This document shows, piece after piece, positions 42,347 through 53,196 of a DNA stretch of 64,000 nucleotides. Where the stretch lies: assembly GCA_001599815.1 (NCBI GenBank), contig BCIA01000005.1:1591088-1655087 (forward strand). The letters are read 5' to 3'. The first letter of the stretch is position 1, and each line of letters starts with the position of its first letter. Both the position numbers and the translations under genes were made by a program. The DNA is from Furcasterigmium furcatum (taxonomy: Eukaryota; Ascomycota; Sordariomycetes; Glomerellales; Plectosphaerellaceae). Under the pieces are notes generated by a model. It saw nothing but the letters and a program-made list of their open reading frames with translations. It was not told the DNA's origin and ran no database searches.

Positions 42347-43672
42347 CGTGAGTGGTTTAGTTCCAACAGAATGGGAAAAAGGAAGTGTAAAGGTGTAAGG
42401 ATGGATGGTTGCAATTCGGAAGAGTTGGAAGTTTCTGAGCCTCCAGCCTCGTCGGGGGATGTCAGTAGATTCAAGGTGCGCCTGTTGGAAAGGTGCTCTG
42501 TTCCCATCGCTGCTTCCAACTCGGGGAGATGTCGCATATTTGTACCTCTCCATGGTCTAACTTTCCATTCACATTCTGCCGCGCAACTTCCATATCGATG
42601 TTCTTACTTTCTATTCACCTTCCACCCTAAAGGATGTATGGATGGATGGTGGCAGGGGCGCAGCGCCACACAACCCTCGACATCAACAGTAAAGAGTCAA
42701 CGATGCATTTCAGATGTGGTCTTGCAGTTAAGGTTGCCGTACGGGCGATTCGCACCACTCACAAGCACTGGCAGTTCACTCTGTGGCGATGCTATTTCCG
42801 AACGTTGCGGCGAGAAAAGTCGAGGGTCTTGAATCCAAACCAAATGTCTAGATACTCGCGTGGTCATAGTTCGTAGCTCAAAGTACACACAATCCAGAAC
42901 TTAGACGCCACCACACTTGACCATGGTGTCCAGCTGTGAAGGCTGTTAGATGCCTCTGGATCATCTTATCACCAATTCCACTGGCAGAGATCGGATATCT
43001 CGACACAGGGTTGCCTGTCAGACCTGTCCCATTTCTCACAACTCACAACATGTGGACGCAGGATATCTGAGAGTCAACAAGCCGGAATTCACTCGTGCTG
43101 TGGTAATTTCAAGTCACTGTGTTTTGGCTTCCCTGCATGGGGAGTCTACTTTGACCGTGTTCACTCACACAAAATAATCGCCCTCAGACCGACTTGGTGT
43201 CTTGGTGATTCTCGACGTCCCATCACGAGGTTCAGGAGGAAATGGTGATGCTGACTAATCACACTCCCATTCCATCCCACCCAGACATTTTCGCGACGAT
43301 AAGATAACGACGGGCTGATAAGGTCGTGATGTGTCACTGGCCGACCGCATCATCCAAATCCCAAGACATCAATCATCCCGTGAACAGGACGCATGATAGA
43401 TAGCCGGCGGCGCTAGCCACGACCCTCGAGCCCGTCAACCCGTCCACGCCCGCATCCATAGATCGGGGGTCTCCCCGCCATGCACACGACCACCGAAACC
43501 TGGACGACATAGTTAACCACGAGTTCGACCCAGTCGCCGCCCCGAGTGTCGGCCTCCGACTGCCCCCGAAGCTGTTTGCGCAACAAACACCACCGCCCGC
43601 GGCTACATTTGGATGTGCACATAGCAGACAGTCTATCGAAGACAGGGCGCCGACGCCTCCACAGCCGACAAC
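42347..43672. other. Divergent intergenic region
   Basis: About 1.3 kb upstream of both the hypothetical gene and the nucleoside transporter. No gene or RNA is recognised. Confidence 0.4.
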
Positions 43673-45119
43673 ATGGATCGCTTTAGACGGTTATTCGCAC
43701 AGAAACAGGAGCGCGAGGACTACCAGCCTCTCGCCGACGACGCGGGGGCCCTGGAGTGCTCCTCGCTGCTCCAGGACGACAAGGAGGAGGTCCCCTTCTC
43801 GTGGATGGAGTATGGCATCTTTGCGCTGCTAGGCATGGCCATGCTCTGGGCTTGGTGAGCTCTCCCCCCGGCGGATGCCGCAGCGAACGGGCAGCAGTAC
43901 TGACCTCGTCTCCCGCAGGAACATGTTCCTCGCCGCCTCGCCGTACTTCCAGATGCGCTTCGCAGACGACCCCTGGATCAGCCAGAACTTCCAGTCCGCC
44001 ATTCTCACCGTGTCGACAATCACAAACCTCGGCACCATGGCCGTCCTCACGAACATGCAGGCCAAGGCCTCCTATCCGTTCCGGATCAACCTGGCCCTGC
44101 TCATCAATACCCTCATCTTCTGCCTGCTCACGGCCTCCACCTCGATATTCCTCAGCGTCTCGCCCGGCGTTTACCTGGTCTTCCTGCTCACCATGGTCGC
44201 GGCCACGGCCTACGCCGCGGGCCTGATCCAGAACGGAGCCTTTGCGTTCGCCGCCTCCTTCGGCCGTCCGGAATACATGCAGGGTGTCATGGCAGGCCAG
44301 GGCGTCGCCGGTGTCCTCCCCGCCCTCGCCCAGATCTTCTCCGTCCTCGCCGTGCCGGAGTCCAACTCGGGCGCCGACGAGGACGCCAAAGACTCGTCGT
44401 CGGCCTTTGTCTACTTCCTCACCGCCGTCGCCATCTCCATCGTCTCGCTCCTGGCCTTCATCCCGCTCGTCCACCGCCACGACCGCATCATCGAGTCCCG
44501 CGGCATGGCCTCGTCCCTCGCCAGCATCACCTCCATCGAGTCGCGCCGCCGCACCGTCGGCTTCTTCAGGCTCCTCAGCAAGCTGCGGTGGCTCGCCGCC
44601 GCCGTCGCCCTCTGCTTCGCCGCCTCCATGTTCTTCCCCGTCTTCACGGGCAAGATCCTCTCCGTCAGGACCCCGCCGCCCGCGGAACACGCCGCCGCCC
44701 GCGACGATGCGTCCATCCCGCGCCTCCTCCAGCCAGAGGTGTTCATCCCGCTCGGCTTCTTCATGTGGAACGCCGGCGACCTCTCCGGCCGCATGGCCAC
44801 GGCGCTGCCCTTCTCCCTGCGCCACCGCCCGCCCTTGCTGCTCGCCCTCAGCGCCGCGCGCCTCGTCTTCCTCCCGATGTACCTGCTCTGCAACATCAAC
44901 GGCCGCGGCGCCGCCGTGTCGAGCGACTTCTTCTACCTCTTCATCGTGCAGTTCCTCTTCGGCCTCACCAACGGCTGGCTTGGCGCCAGCTGCATGATGG
45001 CCGGCGGCGAGTGGGTCGACGAGGGGGAGCGCGAGGCCGCGGGCGGCTTCATGGGGCTGTGCCTCGTGGCCGGCCTGACGGCTGGGAGCGTCTTGAGCTT
45101 TTCCGTAGCCGGCCTCTAG
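43673..45119 (+). CDS. Equilibrative nucleoside transporter (ENT/SLC29 family)
   Basis: Two exons, 43673-43854 and 43919-45119, giving 460 residues. An acidic N-terminal tail is followed by about eleven hydrophobic segments. Family landmarks are visible: WAWNMFLAASPYF formed across the splice (the ENT motif with the conserved Trp-Asn), GLIQNGAFAFAASFGRPEYMQGVMAGQGVAG, and the C-terminal LFGLTNGWLGASCMMAG. The protein moves nucleosides or nucleobases across the plasma or vacuolar membrane, like yeast FUN26. A hydrophilic loop of about 60 residues lies between helices 6 and 7. Convergent with the kinase gene downstream. Confidence 0.93.
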
Positions 45120-45513
45120 GGGGGACGCATCGTTGTTGGCCACTAACATATCATCATGGATGGAGCGATTTTCGGGGCGTTAGACTTGGCATGCTCTTCT
45201 TTGCTTTTTCTGGATGACCGACGAATCGGACGATAGACTTGCTGGATGGATGAACGAATCTATGAAATGCATCATATTGTTGCTGCTGTGTAGTAACACT
45301 ACCGCTCGTACAGAATGCCTGCCTCCTCCCGATGTGACCTCCCATGTACAAAGTAAAGTAGTATGCTGTGCGCTTGCGGACTCTCCCGCCCGATCCGATG
45401 CCGTCCCACGAGCCACAAGCTGGCCCTTGTTCGCCTCGACTCCGTCCGACAAGACCGCCGCCACCGTCCCTGGAAAAAGAAAAGGTCGTGCATGCATCGC
45501 GCGACCACCGCCG
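45120..45513. other. Intergenic region between convergent genes
   Basis: 3' untranslated regions of the transporter and the IPK1-like gene. No gene is seen. Confidence 0.4.
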
Positions 45514-46815
45514 CTACTCCTCGTAGACCACGCCCAGCGCGCGCTCGTCCTTCAACCTCGTCTCATCAACAGCCTGGTCACCCAGCGCCGCCCTCTTCAG
45601 CAGACAGTGCGGCATGTCCTGCCTCCCCTGGTACCAGCCGTCGTCGATCAATTCCCGCTCCGTCTCTTGCCAGCTGGGGATCTTGCTCGGCGCCTTCCTG
45701 TCCAGGTCGGCCAGCTTGAAATCCAGTAGCTTAAACCTGAGCTTGCCCCCCTTCCCCAAAGCCCCGTTCGCGCACCCATTCGCCCCCTCCGCGTCGTCGA
45801 GCATCTCATACCGGAAGAAGAGCGAGCAGTCCCTCAGCGTCATGGCCAGCAGCAGGTCCATGTCCGGCGCGTCCTCCCGTGCCGTCAGGAACGTCTCCCG
45901 GTGCGCGAACCGCGCCTGCAGCGCCCTCAGGTGCCGGAGGATGTGATGCTGCCGCGCGACCCAGAACAAGAAGTGCGCGTGCCGCGGGTCCTGCGGCCGG
46001 CCGTCCGGCGCGCTCAGCCGGAAGATCCTCTCCGCGAGCGCCTTCCAGTCCGCCAGCTCCCGCCCCGAGGAGACGAGGTGCAGAGGGCACCCGTACGTCG
46101 CCGGGTCGGACTTGGCGGGCTTCTTGCCCTCGGGGGCGGCGGCGTGGCGCTTCGCGGCCACGGCGCAGTTGCGGCACGTGTCCGCGCCGGCGGGGGCGGT
46201 CGGCGACTGCGCGAGCCACTTGGGCTTGATCTCGGCGAAGCGCTCGCGCGGGTTCCGCGGGCGGAAGTCCTCGGTGAGCATGTGCGTGCCCGCGGGGCCG
46301 ACGCGGGAGCCGACGAACTTGCGCCCGCGCAGGGGGAGGTGCGGGTGCTTCTGCTGGCCGGCGCGCTTGCCGTCGGCGTCGTGGGCGGCGCGCTTCTCGT
46401 CGAGCAGGGCGAGGACGGCGTTTGCCTCGTCGATGAGGGGCTGGGAGAGGGGGATGAGGCGGTGGGTGACGATGAGGGCGGGGGAGGCGCGGAAGAGGGG
46501 CAGGATGTCCGTCTCGAGGTATGCGAGCTGCTCCTTTGCGGTGAAGGAGGAGTCGGCGCCGTCCAGGTCCGTGTTGTGCTTCTGGATGCGCAGGAGGAAG
46601 CCGTCTGAGGGGCTGTGAGTGAATGTGTCCTTGCGAGAGGTGAGGGAGATGGTCTTACCGCAGGCTCTTCGCAGCTCCTGGGTCTCAGCATCGCCGCCGG
46701 AGGGCGAGGTGAAGTGCAGGGCCCAGATGGTGTTTGCGGAGCCCTCGCCGACGAACTCGAGCCACTTGTCCCCGAGGCGGAGGGCGCCGTGAGGTTTCTG
46801 GCGGTCCGCGTCCAT
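45514..46815 (-). CDS. IPK1: Inositol-pentakisphosphate 2-kinase (IPK1-like)
   Basis: Minus strand from ATG 46815. The frame is open throughout (433 codons), but a 54-nt in-frame GT-AG intron at 46605-46658 is likely. Spliced exons 46815-46659 and 46604-45514 give 415 residues. Motifs of the family: GSANTIWAL near the start (nucleotide site), FLLRIQK, EIKPKW in the middle, RDCSLFFRY, and LLDFKLADLD near the C-terminus (metal-binding Asp). The enzyme phosphorylates inositol pentakisphosphate at position 2 to make phytate (IP6), in the nucleus. An extended insert (about residues 195-235) carries paired Cys. The gene symbol is by family recognition. Confidence 0.85.
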   Translation of the reverse strand: MDADRQKPHGALRLGDKWLEFVGEGSANTIWALHFTSPSGGDAETQELRRACGKTISLTSRKDTFTHSPSDGFLLRIQKHNTDLDGADSSFTAKEQLAYLETDILPLFRASPALIVTHRLIPLSQPLIDEANAVLALLDEKRAAHDADGKRAGQQKHPHLPLRGRKFVGSRVGPAGTHMLTEDFRPRNPRERFAEIKPKWLAQSPTAPAGADTCRNCAVAAKRHAAAPEGKKPAKSDPATYGCPLHLVSSGRELADWKALAERIFRLSAPDGRPQDPRHAHFLFWVARQHHILRHLRALQARFAHRETFLTAREDAPDMDLLLAMTLRDCSLFFRYEMLDDAEGANGCANGALGKGGKLRFKLLDFKLADLDRKAPSKIPSWQETERELIDDGWYQGRQDMPHCLLKRAALGDQAVDETRLKDERALGVVYEE

Positions 46816-48905
46816 GATGGTGTTGTTTGCTGGGCGCACTGAAATGAACGAGAGAGAGGTTACACGAAGGAAATGAAGCAAGGGATGGGACCTAAAAGCA
46901 CATGGAAAAGGACAGAAAGCCTCCCGGATATCAGAGAGACAGAGGGAACCGGTCAAAAAGCCACCCGAAGCGATAAATTACACGACACACGGAAATGGAA
47001 AGAGTGTGGTGAGATCGAGTCAGGGTCGGCGGGGGATGACGACAGAAAACTCCAAGAACCAGAAGCGAGCGAGCGACGGGAACTCGCTGCCGCCGGGGCT
47101 CGGCATCAACACGGGGAAAAGTGGAGTCCAGTCGGGAGGATTCTTCGGTCCTACCGTCCGGCACCCGGCCGTCAATCCCTCGGGGCCGTCGCGGTGATGC
47201 TGGCGAGTCCTCAGGAGTGTTCGTGATGTCCTAGTGCGCTCCCAGTTGACTAGGACGGACACGGGATGGATGCTGGAGTCGCCAGTGGATGCAGCACATG
47301 TCACGTCACACAGCGCACCGCGGGGGATACAGATACAGGGGCACAGGCAGGCTGCGCTGCCTAAGCAGGTTGGCAGGTAGGTTCCAGGTTGCATCGAGGC
47401 ACCCGGAGCAGGTATTTCGAGCATCAATCATGGCCAGCCAACCAAGGCTCGGCGAGGTGGTGTCCGGAACCAGTAACAGCCACGCCGTGCCTTGTTCCTG
47501 ATGCGGGCTGCGCACTGGTTCGTCCAGTCTCTGTCGTGCTCCCCATGATCCTTGCCTGTCTGGGCCGGAGCACGAGACCAAGGCACGTCCAAACTTTCTT
47601 CAGGCCGGGCGGGCGTTGCTCAGTGACTGGTCATGCCAGAGGTTGACATGGACTGAGTTCCCGAGACCGGACATGAGAAGCCAGGCCGGATGCTGGGTGC
47701 AAGGACTTGTTGCTCCCCCATCTGAATAAGATGCCGAGGACAGTGCTGTAGGTGTAAGTAAAAATGATATCACCCCCCAGCGTTCGCCCAGATTCTTGGC
47801 CTGTCAAGTATGCACGACCTGGACTGGACCTGGGCTATGGAAGCGTGCTGCAGCTGGGTGTGCCGATGCTCGTGCCACACGAGAGCTGGTGTCGGCCCAC
47901 GGCTTGGCTGACGGCTGCCAGAGGCACGCAAGCACGGTCGGTCGACCTCGAGACATGATCATCAGATGAGCTGATGGGATGGCCTCGCCCCCCAACCCAA
48001 TGACAAGACGGACAAAGATGAGGGGTAAAGCAGATTGGCGAACGTCATCTCGGGGAAGATGGACGGAAGATCGTGTTCGTTGTTTGTTGTGATGTTTATA
48101 TTGCCCGTCAAAGCAGGTCGCGTCTTTGGACAGGCTAGCCAGGAGGGCCCCGGGAGCAGCATGATGGAAGGTTCAACGGCTCGAAACAAATGTCGCTCTG
48201 GGCCCTCGGCGCATTGATGTTGGAGGGCTGCTTTGTGCCGCGGGGGCTGACAGGTGAAAGGAGTCAACGAGTCCCAGGTCATCGGACAGCCCCGGGTGAC
48301 TTGCATCGTCTGGCTCCTTCAGTGGATCCAACGTCGCAATCCCGGATGTCTCATTGGCCTTCGGCTGCTCCTTCAGCGACTGGGCAGTGTCGCGTGCCAG
48401 GGGGCTCAAACAAGTATCACCACGCGGGAGACACAGCGGACTGGTACCTCGATGCAGCAAAAAAAATTCTCGCGCTAACCCACCCCCTTCACTCCTTCCC
48501 CGTTTGCCCGGTCTCCGTACCGTCCCGGATCGCGCGCATTCCCTGCCAGCGTACCACTCACACTGGCGCAGCAGCGGGCACAGCAGCAAAGAGCTCCCCA
48601 GGGCTCTCCCTCTCCCCGGAATAATATATCACTGGCGTCATTTGGAGATCCCGCCATCCCACAACACCAACACCACCAACCCTACGGCTTCACCACCTCG
48701 AAAGCTCCCCCCGAGCCATCTCCTTCATCGCCGCCTCCTCAACGAGCGTGTCGCCTCTCTAATACCGACCAACCGAACCTCTCAAAGCGACGCCCCGATC
48801 GCCACGAAGCGAAGCGAAGCCTCTCATCCCTCCCCGAGTCCCGGATTTCAACGGCCGAGCACAAAACACCGTCCCATGGTCCCGCGCCCGTAAACGCCAT
48901 TTAAC
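46816..48905. other. Long divergent intergenic region
   Basis: About 2.1 kb between the divergent IPK1-like gene and MDM34. It should hold both promoters and long leaders. The last 300 bases are rich in CCAA/ACC and look like the MDM34 leader. No gene, tRNA or transposon is recognised. Confidence 0.45.
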
Positions 48906-51091
48906 ATGGCCTTCAACTTCAACTGGTCGCCCCTGGCGGCCGACGAAGACTTCTACAAGCGCGCCCGCGACCTCATGACGACTGCCCTGAACAAGTCGCC
49001 AAAACCCCCCATCATCGTCGATGATATCCTCGTCACAGAGCTCAACCTGGGCTCCGTCCCTCCGGACCTGGAGATCCTCGAGATCGGCGACCTCGCCGAG
49101 GATAGGTTCCGCGGAATCTTCAAGATGTCATACTCTGGCGATGCCTTCCTGACACTGAAGACGCGGGTACAGGTACGTTTGGCCGTCTTTGCCTCCTCTT
49201 TCTCAGTCCTGTCGGCTTCGGCATCTCGGTACAGCCCGCGGCCTCCGCACTTTCATCATCCGTCGATGATATGGCGCGTGGGATGCACCGCAAACCATAC
49301 ACACACTCGGATTGCAATTGCTGGACAGCAGGGCGACTCCCAATCGTCCTCCCGTTTTTTGCGATCGCATTCCGTGACTCCTCCCCCTTTCCGGAGCTCT
49401 GGCACTGGCAGCAGTCTGCCCATCACGGCCATCTTCCGATCCCTCCCTCTGCTTCTCCTCCTCTCCCTTGAAAATCCCTTCTCCACAACAAACTCCGCGC
49501 CTGCGCCGCGCATCTCAATCACAATTCACCATGCCCTCGCTGTGATTCACCCTTTCCTTGCCAGCGCGATCTCTTTCGCATTGCTTCCCAAATTACCGAC
49601 CGGGATGCGCGTCAAGACTTTTCCCCCTTGGTGCAGGCCCTTGCCTCGCCTAGCAGGGGTTCTCCAAAAAGACCGTGCGTCATAGCAGGAAGCTGATATC
49701 ACAACAAATAGGCAAATCCGATGAACACCTACCTCTACTCGAAGCCCAGCTTCACGTCACCTCAGCCCCTGGCCGCGGCATCGGGTCTCACGATCCCCCT
49801 GTCCATCACGCTGTCGGACATTAAGCTGTCGGCGTTCATCATCGTCGTCTTCTCCAAGCAGAAGGGGCTGACCCTGGTCTTCCGCAATGACCCCCTCGAG
49901 TCGCTCAAGGTCTCATCCACCTTCGACTCCATCCAGTTCGTGCGGGACTACCTTCAGCGGACCATCGAGGGCAAGCTGAGGACTCTCATGATGGACGAGC
50001 TGCCGGCCATTATCCACAGGCTGTCCCTGCAGCTGTGGTGCCCCGACTCCATGCCCAAGCAGTCTGAGGAGGCTCCCAAGGAGAGCTCCGAAGACGAGGC
50101 CGTCGTTGATCCTCTCGCGAGCCCTCCGCTCGACCCCGTTGATGCCCACGGCAACCTGCTGGATGCGAATGAGATCTCATCCTTGTCCCTGGAGGGTGGC
50201 CCCGAGGTGCAGTCTCTGTTCTCACAGAAGAACCTGCTCCGTCTTGCTGCCCTGAATGATTCTCATCGCACTTTCTCGCTCTTCACGCCCGGCATCAGGG
50301 ACGTCGTCTTCCGTGCCTGGACAGGCCAGGCAGTGTCCGACTCGGCTACCAGCACGCCTCCCACTGCCACGCCCAGCCTGTCCAAGTCCCCCTCGTTCGC
50401 TGGCCCCGTGACCTCGACAACATACACTTTCTCCGACACCGGGAGTGCCGCACATGGCCACCTGCCCTCGAGGCCCTCGCTGGTCAGCCTTGGCTCCGCC
50501 ACGACCGGCCTCTCCATGGGTTCGAGCAACAGGCCGCGGTCCTATGTTGGTCGCAAGAAGAAGACTCGTGTCGTGAACCTCAGGCGCACCAAGAGCGAGG
50601 TCTGCTCCGAGAGCGAAGCCGGCGATACCAACTCCGACTCGGCTTCCGTCACTGGTCCCTCCACCGAGCCTCTCATGGCCGAGTCTATTCCCGAGGAACT
50701 CGAGGACAAGGAGCTGTCGGCTTCCACACGGGTCCGCTTCACCGAACCCTCCCGGCCCAACCGATCCCCCTTGGCCGACAACCTGTATCAGCCGCCTGTC
50801 GAGGTGCCCACCGCTCCCATCACCGTCGAGGCCCATCCGGAGGACAATGTTACTGTTGCTCCTCACCCCCGCATGTCAACAAAGGCGCGCCGGTACGTTG
50901 AGGAGAAGGTGCCTCTGCACCCCATGCAGTCCGCACCGCCTGCCGGGTCCGTTGATCAGGACTGGATCATGAAGATGGCCGGCGAGATTGCCCGCCGCGT
51001 CTACGACGAGAAGAACCGCCACCAGCCCCAGGGTGGCATCTGGGACGACCGCGAGGAGCTGCCTCCCCCGGCGTACGAGGCAGCCCATTAA
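48906..51091 (+). CDS. MDM34: Mdm34, ERMES complex SMP-domain subunit
   Basis: Two exons, 48906-49172 and 49712-51091, giving 548 residues. The start MAFNFNWSPLAADEDFYKRA and the following SMP domain (about residues 1-200, with ILEIGDLAEDRFRG, YLYSKPSFTSPQPLAAASGL and SIQFVRDYLQ) are diagnostic. Mdm34 sits at the mitochondrial outer membrane in the ERMES tether, which exchanges phospholipids with the endoplasmic reticulum and shapes mitochondria. After the SMP domain come acidic and Ser/Pro-rich stretches, a basic block RPRSYVGRKKKTR and a conserved C-terminus. The intron is 539 nt, long for this genome, and is open in the exon 1 frame up to 49685 (see findings). Confidence 0.95.
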
Positions 51092-52312
51092 GCTCCCCAC
51101 TCTGGAATATCCATCGTACATATCGTACATTCGATACATGACTCCCTGCTCATGGCTTCAGCATCAGCATATCATGCACAGTCACCACAGCGTGTCATTT
51201 TCTCTGCTTCCCTGGTTCCTCGCATGGCGCTAAGGGCATGGAGACGCTGCACGCACAAGAGCTGCCGGGCCGCACGCAGGCCGCAGCTTGCTTTCTATTT
51301 TTAATGTGTATTTCCATCCGCAAGGCGTTTTGAGGTGTTGCTTGCGGATTTTTCATCCACCTCGACCGGGCGGCACCGGAGCAGTGCGCCGCCGGCCAGG
51401 TCAATACAAAAAGTAAGGAAGGGAAGGGAAGATGGGATATCCCAGGGACTAGCGTTTGCCTTTTTTTTTCCGACCTCCCTTCGACGGGCGAGACCCTCGA
51501 GCGACGGAGGCGACGCGTGCCGCCACCAGGCACGCATCGATACCACCACCATACCCGGACGCGCCGCACAGACGCCGGCCGTTCGACGATATATATCTTT
51601 TTCCTTTGTCGCCACTCTTGAAGAAAGGGTTGTATCAGGTCGCGACTCCCAAGGGGAGGCGGCAGAGGTGTATAACAGGGTAAGATTACCGGGACGGGAC
51701 ATTGGGACATGGCCTCGGCGCAGAAGACGCCTGGGGCCGGGTTGAGGTGTAGGATCTTTTCGAGTTGGATAGATGAGGCGGGTACGAGAAGGAATACAAC
51801 TCCCATCTACTATCGCATGTGGCCTGTGGTCGTGACTGTATCTTTGTGCTTGGTGTATGATGTCGGAGGACGGATGGGATGCTGTATCTCGTCGCGCGGC
51901 ATGGAGTGGATGTAGGTGGGAGCCGCCATCGAGGGTTCTTGATGTATGTGTTTATTGTCGCTGAGATGTTTCCAAATCGCAGCACGTCAGCTTAATAAGG
52001 GACATGAATGGACAGTCGGCGCTGCGCCAACAGAACCTGACCCCCACTCCTCGGAAGTGAGGCTATTCAGAGAATGCCAACTCTGCCCAACTGGGGATTT
52101 GACCGCACCATCTCTTGTGACCTTGCCGGGGCCAAATTGTACGACGGAAGCATTGGATGTGATCACAGTGAACTGACTAATCCTGCGAATGCCTAAGTAT
52201 GTCGCTCCTTCCGTGTGTTTTCCGTTCCCACACGCCGCCCCCTTAGACGCTCCTCTCATGGATAGAGCCTTCCCTTTATTACCCACGAGACCAGGTGCAT
52301 TCGCCAATACAA
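51092..52312. other. Intergenic region
   Basis: 3' region of MDM34 up to the tRNA-like gene. It contains a run of T near 51460-51470. No gene is seen. Confidence 0.4.
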
Positions 52313-52398
52313 GCTCTGGTGGTCTAGCGGTATGATACTCAGACAGTGACCTCCATCACCTGTTCTGAAAGACGAGGGTTCAAATCCCTCTCAGAGCA
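52313..52398 (+). tRNA. tRNA-like gene with short intron, anticodon uncertain
   Basis: Features seen: acceptor stem GCTCTGG (52313-52319) pairing with TCAGAGC (52391-52397), including one G-U; an A-box GTCTAGCGGTAT; a 3-bp D stem; a T arm GAGGG-TTCAAAT-CCCTC with the B-box GGTTCAAATCC; and discriminator A. The total of 86 nt leaves about 13 nt of intron. The anticodon stem is TCAGA/TCTGA (52339-52343, 52364-52368) around a 20-nt loop that can fold further. Read by the 37/38 intron rule, the anticodon would be GUG (His), but base 33 would be A, not the near-universal U. A one-base shift of the stem gives AGU (Thr) with C at 33. It may be a tRNA pseudogene. A T run follows at about 52453. Confidence 0.5.
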
Positions 52399-52761
52399 GC
52401 TTGGTCGAGCTTCTGCCACGGACAGCGCTGAGCCTGTGGAAGCATGACCAACTTTTTGTCATCACTAACGACAAGCCTTAAAAAACTTATGGAAGAAAAA
52501 GGGTAACCTTAAATCTTTTGCAGTTGGGGGCCCGATAGTTGGCCTGGAGGAGAATGAGCCCTGGCCCAACAGATGAAAGGATAGCCGGGTAACTTCACTG
52601 CGAAGAATGAGAAGGCAGTGGTGTTCTCGAATCGAATTAAGGGGTATCTATGGCTAATATATAAACACTGCGTGACGCCAGCGGCATCTGAGTCAGGGAG
52701 CAACCGGCCAAGGGCTCGGCGTGTCCGTGTGTAAGATGCTATGCTATGCTCTGTCAGAGAG
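52399..52761. other. Short spacer
   Basis: Between the tRNA-like gene and the end of the open frame downstream of YAF9. A T run near 52453 could end Pol III transcription. No gene is seen. Confidence 0.35.
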
Positions 52762-53196
52762 TCAGGGTGGGGAGGGGACTGGTGCGCTTTCGAAGACGGC
52801 TCCTGTGCTCATCAGAGCCTCGGGGTCCATTCCATGCGCTTCCCCGTCGATCATGTTATTCAGGCAGGCCTCCTCAAGATCTTCGAGGCTCATACCGAGG
52901 CTGAGAAGGGAAGCGCCCGGGTCTGAAGCTGCATCGTTGACGAGCGTCAACTCGGACGATCCTTCCCAGGCCGGGGACTCCGTGTACTGCGTCGCCTGCA
53001 GGCTCTGCGCGCGCGCGTCCGCCTCGGCGATGGCGATAGAGCACTCAAGCTCCTTAATCGCCTCGAGCGCGGCGACATTGACCCGCATCTCCCTCGCGGG
53101 GACGCCGTTCGGCGCCAGTTCCATGTCCTCCACCCCGTCACGAGGCAGTCTCGGCTTGGCGGCCTGCGGGCGCGGGTTACGGGCCGGGTCCGCCAA
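52762..53196 (-). other. In-frame open extension after the YAF9 stop codon
   Basis: Directly after the TAG of YAF9 (53199-53197) the same frame continues for 145 codons (53196 to 52762) before a TGA, with GC-rich third positions typical of real exons here. It encodes a helical stretch (VNVAALEAIKELECSIAIAE), then an acidic segment (LSLGMSLEDLEEACLNNMIDG). There is an ATG at 53124 (MELAPNGVP) that could start a small separate gene of 120 codons, but it has no promoter space. It could be a C-terminal extension of YAF9 (read-through or sequence error at the TAG), a lost tail after a nonsense change, or a separate small gene. I do not recognise a family. Confidence 0.5.

Noticed and set aside
43683..45149. 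A 488-codon minus-strand open frame opposite the nucleoside transporter
   Set aside because: Composition (runs of Gly, Glu, Arg) is typical of an antisense shadow; the plus strand has clear ENT motifs and a proper intron.
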